Below, one piece after another: positions 46,272 to 59,213 of a DNA stretch of 64,000 nt; position 1 is the first letter of the stretch, and every line of letters begins with the position of its first letter. The translations under genes were made by a program, and so were the position numbers. The DNA is taken from contig CM034300.1 in assembly GCA_019925795.1 (NCBI GenBank), forward strand, positions 36,071,591-36,135,590, written 5' to 3'. The notes under the pieces are model-generated. The model searched no databases and was not told the DNA's origin. It worked only from the letters and a program-made list of their open reading frames with translations. Source of the stretch: Dendrobium chrysotoxum (Eukaryota > Streptophyta > Magnoliopsida > Asparagales > Orchidaceae).

Positions 46272-47355
46272 ACATCATTAGGGACACATTTTGACCTGGT
46301 TGACCAAAATGGCCTTAAAGGGCTTAAATTTCAATTTCAATCCAAATGAACTTCTCTTGGCATGGGCTCACCTCCATTGGTCTCCATTAATCAATCCAAA
46401 CTTATTGAGTCTAAATTCAACTCTTGGTTTGACCTAGTTGACCAAATCAACTATGGTTGACCAAACTACCATTTAAGTTTTAAAACTTGAACTTCAATCC
46501 AATTGAACCCCTATCCGCTTGGTACCACTCCTATTAGATTCAAATGATCAATTCCAGCTCAATAAACCCATCTCTTGACCCTAGGTCAACTTGGTTAACC
46601 CCAAGTCTGACCAAGCTTACATACATAATTAATCCATTTAAACGCTTTGATCAAGGCCTTGCAAAACCCATAAGGTGACTACTTTGGTTCCTCTTGGAGG
46701 CGCATGCCTTGGACCCACTTGGGTTAGCCACAAGGATTGACCCAAGTATACAAAGAGCTGAAGGTCCCCTTTAAGGACCTAGTAACCTCTTTTTTAATTA
46801 ATGCGTAGGCCCCTCAGCGGGTTCCCCCCCTCCCCTCCAAAAAAAAAAAAACATCATTAGGGACACATGGGACTCAGACCTATCCTTTGGTTTGAACTGG
46901 TTGACCAAAATGCCCCTAAAGGGCTTAAATGTCAATTTCAATCCAAATGAACTTCTCTTAGCATGGGGTCACCTCCATTGGTCTCCATTAATCAATCGAA
47001 ACTTATTGAGTCCAAATTCAACTCTTTGTTTGACCTAGTTGACCAAGTCAACTATGGTTGACCAAACTACCATTTAAGTTTTTAAACTTGTACTTCAATC
47101 GAATTGAACACCTATCCAGTTGGTACCACTCCCATTAGATTCAAATGATTAATTCCAGCTCAATAAACCCATCTCTTGACCCTAGGTACAATTGGTTAAC
47201 CCCAAGTCTGACCAAGCTTACATACATAATAAATCCATTTAAACCCTTTAATCAAGGCCTTGCCAAACCCATGAGGTGACTACTTAGGTTCCTCTTGGAG
47301 GCGCATGTATTGGACCCACTTGGGTTAGCCACATGGATTGAACCAAGTATACAAA
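46173..47355 (+). repeat. 582-bp tandem duplication joining the LINE1 3' end and gypsy LTR
   Basis: The unit gagctgaaggtcccc...caagtatacaaa runs 46173-46754 and repeats from 46755 to about 47355. Both copies hold the last 90 bp of LINE1, its tail, the acatcattagggacac site and about 480 bp of LTR. The second copy has about 20 extra bases (gggactcagacctatcc...). The duplication therefore post-dates the LINE1 insertion. Confidence 0.93.
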
Positions 47356-50300
47356 GAAGGGCATCCATGAACAAAACCTCAACCCAAGCAAACTTAAATC
47401 AAACCAATGGTTGTATTGGGTCCCCTATGAACCAATAAACCTACCCTAGTTGACCTAGCTCTTGGGTCAACTCAAGTTGGGAATTGGGCTAGCCCAAAGA
47501 GGTCTAATCCACTATGGGTTGAGCCATTTCCAAACCTAGGTCTAACCAAGCCAAACCAACACCTCCATTAGGTGGCCCTACGTCCAACACACCTACCCTT
47601 GTCAGCCCAACCCTTGGGTTGACTTAGGTTAACACTTTGGCTAACCCAAAGTGGTCAAAACTACTTTGACTTGAGCCAACTTTCACCATAGATCAAATTA
47701 AAGTCAACAAACAATTACATTGGATAGGCCCTGACTCAACACACCTACCATATCAAACCAAGCCCTTGACTTGAACTATGTTGTACCCAACTTGACCGAA
47801 CTGTATAGGTTTGGGTTAACCAAATCCATTTACAAGAATTGGGCTTCAACTGACCCAATTAACCTCATAGCTCAAATCACCAGACCACCAGACCCAGTCT
47901 ATGGCCGATGGCGGTCAAAGAAAATAAAAATGAGCTCTGGTGGTCCCCCCCCCCTTCGTGAGCGCAGACTAAAACCTTCTCCAAGGTCTGTTGCTCCTTT
48001 TGAGCTTAGGAGTTCTCTTCAGGTTGTCCCCTTTCAGCTGACAGCCATCTAACGGCTTGCTCGAGCCATCTTAGCTGTCCATAGATGCGGGGTTTACTTG
48101 AATAGGGCACTCCATTCCAATCTATTTCATTCACTTCCAAGCTTTTAAAGATTCTCCCCAGAGCTCCCTGAAGCATTCCTCTTAATTCCCCCAGCTTCAT
48201 AGCCCCTTCAAGTAACAATCCCGAGCAAGCTCAGATGAAATCCTTCCACACTTTGCTCTAAGTCGCATCTTTGGTGGGCCTCAAACTACCATATCTGGAG
48301 GAGAAGTCTTCGCCTTCATCTCTTGAAGCTTCCTGATAGAAAAACCCATTAGTTGGGGCATTCTATAAAAAGAAAAATTAATCCTGAGCTCCCTAGTTAG
48401 GTAGTCCAATCAAGTGTGAAAAAACTTTCAATCCAACGGGTTTCCACCATTAGATTGGAAGTCTTCGTCATCCCAATCCTCTTTGTGAAATTTTGCCGAC
48501 CAAATCTCTCAGATTATGCTAGAGAAGCTTCAAAGCTGCGAAGTTTTATGAGAGCTTGAATACAAAATTAGATCCATTGATTTTAATCAACGGCTCAAAT
48601 TTAATCTCGAGGTTCCAGGTGGCTGTTAACCGGGATCGTTCGATCATCCATCCAACGGCCATAGTTAATTCTGCATTAACTAGTCAACCGCCAATGATTA
48701 GCTGGCCAATCAAATGGTGCCTACATGGAAAAGTGTGGTTGACTTGGTAATTCGCTATTTAATAATTCTAGAAATTAAATAGAACTTCAAAAATTAATAA
48801 CTCCTCTCACACTTGGCCAAATTAGGTGTTCTTAGGCTCATTGAAAAGGGTTTGAGGAGACCTATCAAAGCCCTATGGTTTCAAGCTAAGATTATGCATG
48901 AAAGTTAATCAATTCTAGTAATAACCATAAGGGTATTTTTGGAATAAGTGGTTAAGGATATTTCACCACCGCTTGAGACTTTGGGGAATTGAATTTGGGC
49001 ATGTCTCTAACATGTCCAAATCGCCCACCTGTTTGATTTGTTTAAGGGCATGTTTGGTTTAATTTGGACTTAGGGGTCATGGTTTGCCCCTTAAATTTAA
49101 ATTAACTTAATGATCTTTCTAATGGGAAAAAGGATTTGATGGTTTGTGTGTTAATTGTGCTTAGAATAGGGAATAGATGGCCAATGGCCACTAATTTCAT
49201 CCACCCCCCCGCCCTTTACCTTAGGTAGTTAATTTTGAATTTTTAAAGGTAACTTAAGGGTTACCTTGGGTGGTTTAGTTAACCACCTTAGAAAATTAAT
49301 TTTGGGCCCAAATTCAGTGGGTTTGGGCCTTGAGATCAGGTGAACTCATGGCCCAAGTTTCACTGAAAATGGAGCCCGTTTGGTCCACTAATTAAGGAAC
49401 CCAAAATCACCCCTGAGATTTAACCTAGAGCCCTACTTAAATCATAATTAATTCATATGAAATCCCAAAATTCTATATAAGGTATCAAATTTCTCATAAT
49501 TGAACCCTCCATCCATCCATAAAAATTAAAAGCCCTATCAATTAGCTTCAATTACAACCTTAATCTAATTTATAATAAAAATCAACCTTTAATCATTTTA
49601 ATTAATTAAAAATATTTAAAAATTCTAAAAAAATCCTTAAAAACTTGTAATTATCCCCTTAGGTCATTTTTTATCTTTAGGGGTAATTTTAATGAGTTTG
49701 GGAATGATTTGGATCAAAATCCCCAAATCCATTCTATTTAAGTAATTTTAAAATTCAATTAATTAACAAACTTAAAAAATTCATAATTAATTCTAGAAAA
49801 TTCTAAATTAATCAAACACAAAACCATTCAACTCTACTTAAAACCTACTTTTTTATAAAAGTATCAAACCTCCTAATTTCAGTCAAAGTCAAAAAGTTAA
49901 CTCGCTAGTCAACCGTAGTTCAAATCTAGGTCAAAATTTCTAAAATTCATAATTTAATGAAAAAATTCCAAATTTAGCAAATAAAGTCTAATTACTTATC
50001 TTAAGGTCTACTATTTTGAAAAAAATACTGAAACTTAAAAATTCACTTTAATTTAAAAAGAAACATTTTGACCCTTTATTTAATGCATTAAAATAATCCA
50101 AAAATTCCTAAAATTCAATAATTCATCTAAAATTCTAGAAAATTCTAACTTAACCTTTCAAGCTAGTAATTAATCAATTGATTTAAAATTTATCAACCCT
50201 TAATCCTCAACTAATTAAATTAACATAATTAATTCTTGTTATTACTAGGTTATCCGGGCCTACGAGGATATTAAATTAGCCCCAATGAATGTGAAACAAA

Positions 50301-50997
50301 CTTCACGACCCTGATGTAAATTAAGGTAGTGATCAATTAACAATTAAAATGTACCCATGAAATCAACATTAAGTCATTAATACTTAAAATTATCTTAAAA
50401 TCTTTTAAGCCTTCCAACAAATTAAATCACTAGACAACTTTAAGAAAGTACCCAATCTAGGATATATCCAAGCCACACAGCCTCCTACACACACTCTAGA
50501 TGATTTGCTAGGACAACCAACTCTTGTTATAGGCTAGGCATGTGTTTACTTTTCTACTTTTGTGTGTAAGGTTTTCTGAGATTTTCACTGCATGAAAATT
50601 GATCGATTTATGTGAGTGTTTATTTAATTTGCAATCTATAAATTTATGTGATGGACGATAGATTATCCTTAAGTTAGGAAAGATTTGGTTGCTCACAGAG
50701 TTTTCTATAAGTGACCATGCTCATACAGGGCTAGGATAAGGGGGAAAAATAAAATTTAAATTAACAAACTTTTCTTCAGGTGCTAATTACTAAAGCCCCC
50801 TTAAAAATTAAAAGAGCGTGGCTAGTGTGATTTACTTTAATGTAAAAAATATAAATATAATTTCTTGGGATATAAATTATATTTATTTTATTTTTTAGGA
50901 TAACCATGAAGGGAGCTAAACTTTCTTTACTTTTGAGAGGTAATGTAATTTCATTAAGTGTTAAGTTGTGAAAGTGAGACTTGATGAGAGCATTGCA
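46272..50997 (+). repeat. Gypsy 3' LTR, second segment
   Basis: Non-coding. It resumes after LINE1 with the duplicated acatcattagggacac and aligns in order with 1-851, 6271-8036 and 15404-16700. It is cut by element C, and its true end lies beyond the window. Short ORFs here (47771, 48006, 48556, 50508) have no recognisable product. Confidence 0.62.
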
Positions 50998-52708
50998 TGT
51001 TATTTTTCATCTTTATAATTATGTTAGTTTTTAATGATTACAAAAATCTTATTATTTACCTATCGTTTCTCCTAACATATATATTAGAAAGTTTGTTCTG
51101 TGTGTACTAATATATTTTTCAGGAAAATTATACTCCAGACAGCTAAAGACTTCAAGACAGATTAGATTAAGGATTCTTGTAAGTGAAGTCTGTAAGTTTT
51201 ACTATTCTTGAGTCTGAGAGAGTGTGATTATAAGTTGGATAAATGTACACACACACTGGGGAATGTGACAAAAATTTTTAAACTAATCATACTGTATAAT
51301 TTAAAATCATACTAGATGATTTCTCTTCTGTGTCCCTCCGAAGCGAAGTTGATTGGTGCCCGAATGAAAATTTTTCTAAGTACATTTCATACTGTATGAA
51401 ATAGGGTCGTCCCGGATGCCCATCAAAGTATAAAATCAGCTTCGTTTAAACCATCCTATACGATCCATGAAATATTTTGAACTGATCGTATGGTACGAAG
51501 TGAGTTCGTCCTGGATGCTAATCACTGTACGAAATCTTGTCCATCCAGATCATCCTGTACGAAATGCCAAAATTTGAACTGATCGTCCCATACGAACATG
51601 GTTCGTACAGACGTTGATCAGAGTATGAAATAGGGTTTATACATGATCGTACAGATGAAGAGGAAGTTATTGTGAAAATTTTAAATTGATCGTCCCATAT
51701 AAACATGGTTCGTACAGACACTAATCAGAGTACAAAATGAGGTTCGTACAACATCGTACGAGACTTTTTGAACTAATCATATGTATGAAGCTCGATCATA
51801 CTGTACGATCCAAGACTGTCTAACTTGCAATTTTTAATTTTTGGACGGTTTTTCTTATCCTTTGAATATAAGGGTCCAAAAAAAACTGACTGTTCAGTAA
51901 ACGTTCCACGAATTTCTCTTGAGTGCTCTTGAGGAGGATGTTTGGGAGAGTGTTTTGAGAGTGGAGTGTGAGAGATCTAGTGTAAGGAAATTATAAAGGG
52001 ATTGACAAGGTTATCCAGCGGTGAGATTCTCTTACTTGTTCTTCAAAGTTCTTCCCAATCTCCTTGAAGGCTCTTAAAAGAGGATTATTCAAGAAGGCTC
52101 AGTTCTGTGCCATCACCAGGAGGGTGAAAAAGGATGCTCAGTTCTCTATCATCACCAGGAGAGTGAAAAAGGATGCTCGGTTCTCTGCCGACACTTCGAG
52201 GGTGCGAAAGGATGAGTGGGTTCTCTGCCTTCACCAGGAGGGTGAAAAAGGATGCTTTGTTCTCTGCTGACACCTGGAGGGTATGAAAGGATGATGGTTC
52301 TCTGCCACACCGGGGTTTGGTGGAAGAGAGTTTGTAAGGGCTTCTCCGCCTTGCTATGGGGGCAAAAGGAGAGTCACTTTGGTTTAGTGTAATACCTAGA
52401 GAAGGAGTATCTGGGGAGTGGATGTAGGTCGTGTTTGACCGAACCACTACAAAATTTGGTGTTCTCTATTTTTATTTTATTTTCTGCAATCTTTATTTGC
52501 TGCATTGTACTTTATTTTTCTGTGGTTGAAAAGTGAAAAATTCATAATTGTTCATACAGTACGAACTAGAACGTACTGTATGATTTACATAAAGTTTTTT
52601 TTAAAGGTCTTCCAAAATTCTAAGAGACTTTTTAAAGTACCAATTCACCCCCCTCTTGGTTAGTCTAGGGACGTAATCAATAGGTCTAACAACCTATTCG
52701 CACTTTCA
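50998..52708 (+). repeat. Element C 5' LTR
   Basis: About 1.71 kb. Palindromes fill 51385-51815 in a version distinct from A, B and D: TTTCATACTGTATGAAA (51385-51401), cgatcatactgtacgatcc, atcgtcccatacgaa. A TATA-like TATAAG is at about 51868. The leader has six copies of a roughly 39-bp repeat (ggttctctgcc...aggagggtgaaaaaggatgc) at 52100-52310, matched by fewer copies in B. It ends cgcactttca. The 5' edge is uncertain by some tens of bases. Confidence 0.75.
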
Positions 52709-52710
52709 AG

Positions 52711-52722
52711 TGGTATCAGAGC
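52711..52722 (+). promoter_or_regulatory. Element C primer-binding site
   Basis: TGGTATCAGAGC, an exact initiator-Met tRNA site, two bases after the LTR. Confidence 0.93.
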
Positions 52723-52766
52723 CTATTTTGAAAATTATTATTTAAATTACTTTTTGAAATTCGATC

Positions 52767-54477
52767 ATGGCTAATTTTAGAAATCGAAACACTTTAGAAG
52801 GTTACTTGATCACTAGACCACCTTTGTTTGACAACATTCTGTTTGATTTCTGGAAAACTCGTACATCTACTTTTTTACAATCTCTTGACTATCGCATGTG
52901 GATATTAGTACAGGATGGTTATACTACACCTACTAGACTTGTAGATGGCATTAGAGTTAAAACACTGTTCGCTGATTGGACTATAAAAGAAAGGGATTTA
53001 GCACAATTAAATGCAAAATGCTTGAATAGCTTTTTCTGTGCTCTTAAATCTGAAGACTATATGCGTGTTTCTACTTATAAATCTGAAAAGAAAATTTGGG
53101 ATAGACTTTGTTTTACATATGAAGGTACAAATGAAGTGAAGTAAACTAGATTTAACATTCTTTTACACGACTACAAACTCTTTTAAATGAAACCAAATGA
53201 ATAAATCTCTGACATGTATACTCGATTTACACATATTGCCACTTTATTGCATGCTTTAGGTAGGGAATTAACGAATGTAGAAAAAGTGAATAAAATACTT
53301 TATTGTTTTCCTACTGCTTATGATGCAAAGATAACTGTCATAACTGAATCGAAAGATTTAATATCTATTCTATTGACAATCTTCTTGGATCACTAATTGC
53401 TTACGAGCAATCGGTGACTCAAAGACAGATTGAGGTAGGTGACAAACAGAAGGAGAAGAATATAGCTTTGAAGGTAGATAGTTCAGATAGTGATCAATCA
53501 CTACCTGAGGATGAGGAAGATATTTCTTTAATGATAAGGGAATTCAGGAGTTTCTTAAGGAGGAAGCAAAGGAGACACCAATAATGGAACAAAGGTAAGT
53601 TCATAAAAATGTTAAGTCTTCTAATATGTTATTTGTTATGAGTGCAGGAAGCCAGGACACATAAAGATAGATTGCCCCAATCTCAAAGCCAATCCTAGCA
53701 AAGAAAAAGCCGAGGAGAAACTAAAGGATAGAAGAGCAAGAAGAGACTTCAACAAGCATTTTGGGTGGACTCAGCTTCAGATTCCTCAAAAATAGCACCT
53801 GAAGAGGAAGTCACAAATTTGTGCTTGATGGCTGACAATCTTGATCATTCGGATCAAGAAGAGGTGTGTGACTTAAGTTATGATGAATTGTTTGAAGTTT
53901 CTGAGCGCATTCATTCTGTATATAGGAAACTAAAGAAACTGCATGTCAAATTGAATTTGGATTAGAATTTCAAAAAGTGTATGAAATCCTTAGGAAAGAC
54001 CATGCATTAATTGATAGCAATCACATAACTTTGTTGGATGAGTTTGATGATATAAATAAACAGCATGAACTTTTAAAATCATCATATACTGAACTTGAAA
54101 ATGATTTAAAACTTTCATGGATGAATTAGATAGTAGAGATCATAAATTAAAGATTGATAATTTGATTCTAGAAAGTGCTAATGCATATCTTAAAGTTAAG
54201 TTAAAAGCACTTGAAGAAAATAGAAAACTACCTAAACTTGAAGATTTTCACAAAATCTACCATAAGTCAATTAATTTAAAATTTAGAAGAAGATCTTATA
54301 GTGCACATAGATTGGTGAATCCTTTCCCTGGAGTAAAATATTTTTCTTGTGGTATGATTGGGCATATTTCTCATACTTATACTATTCATCATAGAACACA
54401 TTTAGTGTGGAGACCTAAGATGCATAAAACACAGCATATCACACATGGTTGTTTGGATTCCCAAGTCTAACATTTGA
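52767..54477 (+). pseudogene. Element C gag, decayed
   Basis: It starts MANFRNRNTLEGYLITRPPLF at 52767 and runs 125 codons to a stop at 53142, then continues in pieces (53214-53396, 53765-53965, 54117-54470). The first knuckle CYECRKPGHIKIDC (53634-53675) is complete. The second, near 54345, reads YFSCGMIGHISHTY and has lost its first and last Cys compared with B. The central coiled-coil-like stretch is shared with B. In the ancestral frame the end is PKSNI then TGA (54475-54477), as in B. It is more decayed than B's gag. Confidence 0.87.
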
Positions 54478-54490
54478 TAATTTTGTAGGA
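54475..54490 (+). promoter_or_regulatory. Element C gag/pol junction with splice-acceptor-like site
   Basis: ATTTGATAATTTTGTAGG: gag TGA at 54475-54477, pol frame closed by TAG at 54486-54488 and open from 54489. It is the same layout and nearly the same bases as B (26778-26800), although the two elements have diverged strongly elsewhere. Confidence 0.55.
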
Positions 54491-56655
54491 ACGCTCTCAC
54501 ACAAGACCTCATGAGAGCATTTGGTACCTGGACAACTGTTGTTTAAAGCATATGACTAGAGATGCAAATCAATTTATATCGCTGGAAGCCAGGAATGGAG
54601 GCAAGGTTACACTTGGAGACAATACCACAAAGAGAGTGGTAGGTATAGGTATGATTGGAAATTTAAGAAATTTTGTGATTGAAAATATTCTGTTAGTAGA
54701 AGGCTTAAAACATAATCTGTTGAGCATAAGTCAACTGTGCGATAAAGGTTATCATATAAAATTTTTGCCTACTAGCTGTGTTATTAGTCAAAACAAAATT
54801 ATTGTGTTGAATGGTGATTGAGTAAATAATGTTTACATGCTAAATTAGAATTCTATAAAATCTTCTACTGATTTTCGTTTGAAAACTGTATCTGATGAGT
54901 CATGGTTATGGCATAGAAGACTTTGTCATACTAGCATGAGCAATCTTAGGAAAATCACCCAAAAAGAGTTAATTAGATGTATACCCAAATTAGACTTTAT
55001 AAAAATCACTTATGTGATGCATGTCAACTAGGAAATTAAGTCAAATCCTCTTTCAATACAATCAAGGAAGTTAGAACTAGCAAGACCTTAAAAATTCTTC
55101 ACATGGATCTCTTTGGACCTGTTAGTACCTTAAGTCTAGGAAGAAAAAGGTTTGGGTATGTAATTATGGATAATTATTCATAATTCACATGGATTAGTTT
55201 TTTGTATCATAAGAGTGAATCATTTGAGGAGTTTAGAGACTTTGCCACTTGGATTCAGAGAGAATTAGGGTTTAAAATTATTACTATCCAAAGTGATCAT
55301 GGGGGAGAATTTAAAAATGAATTATTTGATGATTTTTGTCAATCGCATGGAATAGATCATAACTTCTCAGCTTCTAGGACACCTCAGTAAAATGGAGTAG
55401 TTGAGTGAAAGAACAGGACATTAATTGAAGCTGCTAGAGCCATGTTAGTAGAATATTCACTTCTAAGATATTTTTTGGGCTGAAGAAGTTAGTACCGCAT
55501 GTTATGCATTGAATAGGGTGAATATTAGATCAAAATTAAATAAGACACCCTATAAACTTCTTAAAGGTAGAATTCCCAACCTCTCACATCTACATGTTTT
55601 TGGATGTAAAGTGTTTATACATAATAATGGAAAAACTCTCTTAGGAAAATTTGATCCTAAATCTGATGAACGAATTTTTCTAGGATATTCAAGTGTTGGA
55701 AAATCCTATAGAGTTTTTAATAGAAGGACATTAGTAGTTGAGGAGACCACTCATATTATTTTTGATGAATCTGATAATAATGGAGGGTCTAGGTTGGATG
55801 AAGATGAAGTTGAGGAAATAATCTAAGGACTTGAAAATGAAAAAGTTGAAGAAAGTGTTAAAAATGAGAAAGAAAACTATTTGCCTAAGGAACAAAAATT
55901 TATTAAAAGTCATCCTAAAGAGTTGATTTTAGGAGACCTTAGTGAAGGAGTTAGGACTAAGAATGGTTTGAGGAAAGAAGTAAATCACTCAGCTTTTATT
56001 TCAATGATTGAACCCACTAATATAAATCAAGCACTTTTGGATGAATTTTGGATTTTGGATATGCAAGAAGAAATGAATCAATTTATAAGAAATGATATTT
56101 GGGAGTTAATTGAAAGGCCAAAGGATCAAAGTGTAGTTGGGACTAAGTGCGTGTTCAAAAAAAAATGAATGATTCAGGGGTTATGATTAGAAATAAGGTT
56201 AGATTGGTAGCTAAGGGGTATAATCAAATAGAAGAGATTGATTTTGAGAAAACATTTGCCCCTGTAGCAAGACTTGAAGCAATTAGGATTTTATTAGCTT
56301 TTATCTGTTTTAAAGGTTTTAAATTATATCAAATGGATGTTAAAAGTGCCTTTCGAAAGCTGTGATAGAAGAGGATGTTTATGTTGAGCAATCTCTAGGT
56401 TTTGAAAATTCTAAATTCCCTAATCATATTTTCAAATTGAAAAAGGCATTATATGGACTAAAATAGGCACCTAGGGCATGGTATGAGAGGTTAAGCACTT
56501 TTCTATTAGAAGGACCATTTGTTAAAGAAAGTGTAGACACCACTCTCTTTTTAAAAAGAATAAAAAATGAGATACTCATTATTCAAATATATGTGGATGA
56601 TATCATTTTTGGATCAACTAATCAAAAAACTATGTGATAAATTTTCATAAACAAT
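54489..56655 (+). pseudogene. Element C pol, 5' part (PR, IN, half of RT), decayed
   Basis: The protease site reads YLDNCCLKHMT where YLDSGCSRHMT is normal, so the catalytic DSG is lost. The pre-integrase zinc region is SWLWHRRLCH (about 54897). The integrase shows HMDLFGPVST, QSDHGGEF and a stop-broken NGVVE. The linker that B has lost is present at about 55650-55900 (SDERIFLGYS, FNRRTLVVEE). RT shows QMDVKSAF and YVDDIIFGST (56590-56619). There are many stops and frameshifts. It is cut at 56655 by element D, just after DKFS. Confidence 0.9.
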
Positions 56656-58118
56656 TGCTGCAACTCGGGCTCACGAGTTCTTATTTTGATGATAACAAAT
56701 ATTATGGTTCATCTCCTAGTATTTGGAATATATATTTGTTTATGTGTACTAATATTTCAGGAACAGCATGCATCAATCCAAGAAAGATTCAAGACTCAAG
56801 AATGAGTAGAATAGGCTTTGTTGTATTTCTCATTGATGTACTTTTTGATTTCTTGAGTCAAGTCCTGTAAGGGTGTATGCTTATTTGGGACTATGTGTAC
56901 ACATACTCAGGGGGAGTGAGATCCTGTTAAAACCAGAAGTTCAACTTTTGAACAAATCGTACTAAAAGATTTCTGATCGTCCAGGCCGATCTGTTCATTG
57001 AACTAATCATCCTGGATGATATTTATATCGTCATGGATGATCCAATATGATCTCAAAACCCTAGCTACCATGATAATTTAGGCAAGGATTTAAGAGTCAA
57101 AATTTGTTATAATCATCCTAGACGATATGTATATCGTACTGGACGATTTGTGCAAAATTTCTACTGATCGTCCTGGACTATCCCAGGATCGTACGGGACT
57201 ATCAGGTCAAATTCTGCACATCGTCCAGGACGATCCTGCGATCGTCCGGGATGATGTTTGGCGGCAGAATTGAGTTTTTAGGGTTTTCTAAAGCCGACTT
57301 TTGGATCACATCGTCCTGGACGATCCTGCGATCGTCCTGGACGATCTTTGGGGGTAGGATTGAGTTTTTAGGGTTTTCTGAAGTCGTCTTTTGGAGCACA
57401 TCTTCCTGGACGATCCGACGATCGTCCAGGACGATCTTTTCTACCAGATCTAATTTGGAAGGGTTTTTGAGCTCTTTATTTAAGCTTTCTGAAGGCACTT
57501 GATAGGTGTCTTTGGCAGCCATTGAGTCTTCGTTCTTTTGGAGAAAACTTGAAGAGAGAGCTTGAAAGGGAGAGAGGAAAGGGTGGAGTTTGAGTGGGAG
57601 AAGAGCCTAGGAAGGGGGATTCTCGAGGGAGTGTGAGGGGGTTCACACGATTGCTCCAGCAAGCTTGCACCTAATTACCATCGGATTTAAGGGTCGTCTC
57701 GAGGGAAGTTTTGGGAAGAAGAAGATCTCTTCGTTGTCGAAGGACCCGGCTACTCCGCCGCACCGGGGAAGGTGGAAGTGATTTTGTAAGGGCTTCTCCG
57801 CCTAGCTGTGGGGGCTAAAGGAGAGATACTTTTGGTTTAGTGCAATACTTGGAGGGTGCCTCCGAGGAGTGGACGTAGGTCAGGTTGGACCGAACCACTA
57901 TAAATCCGGTATGTTCTTTCTTATTATTTTTCGTACTTTATTTTGTTGCGATTATCTGCTTGGGTGAAATCTGTGATTGATCTTTTTATCATTACTTTAA
58001 TTCATTTCCGATGCAAGTTATAAAAGATTTTGTTTTATTTTAAATAACCAATTCACCCCCCCTCTTGGTTAGCCTCGGGACTAGTTCATAAGGGCTTAAC
58101 ATCCCTATCAAACTTTCA
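56656..58118 (+). repeat. Element D 5' LTR
   Basis: 1463 bp, TGCTGCAACTCGGG to CAAACTTTCA. Palindromes of the ATCGTCC type occupy 56955-57437 (gatcgtccaggacgatc at 57419-57435). A TATA-like TATTTAAG is at 57477-57484, followed by a G/A-rich leader. Repeated minus-strand ORFs here only reflect the palindromes. Confidence 0.92.
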
Positions 58119-58120
58119 AG

Positions 58121-58132
58121 TGGTATCAGAGC
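58121..58132 (+). promoter_or_regulatory. Element D primer-binding site
   Basis: TGGTATCAGAGC, two bases after the LTR; an exact match to the initiator-Met tRNA site. Confidence 0.94.
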
Positions 58133-58177
58133 GAGATTCATAAAATCAAGTGTTGGAAAACTTTTGAATTTTGATCC

Positions 58178-59213
58178 ATGGCTAATTTTAGAAATCATTA
58201 TGTTGCGGAAGGATATTCAATCACCTGGCCACCATTATTTGAAAATATTACTTTTGATTTTTGGAAAATCCGTATGTCTACTTTCTTGCAATCTATTTAT
58301 TATCACATGTGGCATATGATTCAAATTGGTTATTCCGTACCGTCGCGTATTATAAATGAAATTAAAATTGATATACCCTTTTCTGAATGGAGTAGAACAT
58401 ATCAGATCAATGCTCAATTGAATGCTAAATGTTTGAATTATTTTTTCTATGCTTTGAATTCTGATGATTATATGTTAATATTTGCATGCACTACTGGCAA
58501 GGAAATTTGGGATAAATTATGTACTACGTATGAAGGTACTTGTGAATCAACCAATCTAGGCTAAATATTTTAATGCATGATTATGAACTTTTTAGCATGA
58601 AACCTTATGAAACGATCTTGGATATGTATACTAGGTTTGCTCAAATTGTGACATCATTACATGCTTTAAGAAAAGAACTTTCAAACTTTGAAAAAGTCAA
58701 TAAAATCCTACGTTCTCTCTTGATAAATTTGATGCCAAAGTCATTGCAATTTCTGAATCTAAAAATTTGAATGAATATTCTATTGATAATCTGATTGGCT
58801 CACTCATTACCTATGAGCAAGGTTTGGGTCAAAAGCTTTTGGATGCAGGTGAAACTATAATGCTGAAAACTGAAGACATTGGAAAAAGCAACTCAGAAGA
58901 TGATGAAAGTAAGGAGTTATCATCAATAATAAACAAAGTGAAAAGTCTACTAAAACATAAACATCAACATCAACAAAAGTGGAACAAAGGTAAAAAGGTA
59001 AGAATGTTAAGATTTCTTCTGACATTGTTTGTTTTGGATGTAGGAAGCCTGGACATATGAAAAATCAATGCCCAAATTTAAGAACCCTTCCTGAAAAAGA
59101 AAAGGGTAAAGCTAAGCAAATTATAATAAGGGCTGATAATGCAAAACAAAAAAATGTCCTGGGCAGACCAAGCTTCTGAATCATCAGATCAGGAGCGAGT
59201 TGATGTGAACTAA
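58178..59213 (+). pseudogene. Element D gag, frameshifted
   Basis: It starts MANFRNHYVAEGYSITWPPLF at 58178, and 128 codons are open to 58564. It then continues in other frames (58573-58770, 58767-59060). One complete CCHC knuckle, CFGCRKPGHMKNQC, lies at 59030-59071. The frame ends SWADQASESSDQERVDVN with TAA at 59211-59213. Compared with B it lacks the coiled-coil part and the second knuckle, as does A, so the short Gag is a family trait. At least three frame changes make it non-functional here. Confidence 0.87.

Noticed and set aside
46755..46852. A second, truncated LINE insertion
   Set aside because: The flanking LTR is duplicated along with it, so it belongs to a tandem duplication and not to a new insertion.
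57202..57522. ORFs with repeated DDRRIVQDDV-like peptides (also 61158-61400)
   Set aside because: The peptide repeats are translations of the LTR palindromes on the minus strand, not a repetitive protein.
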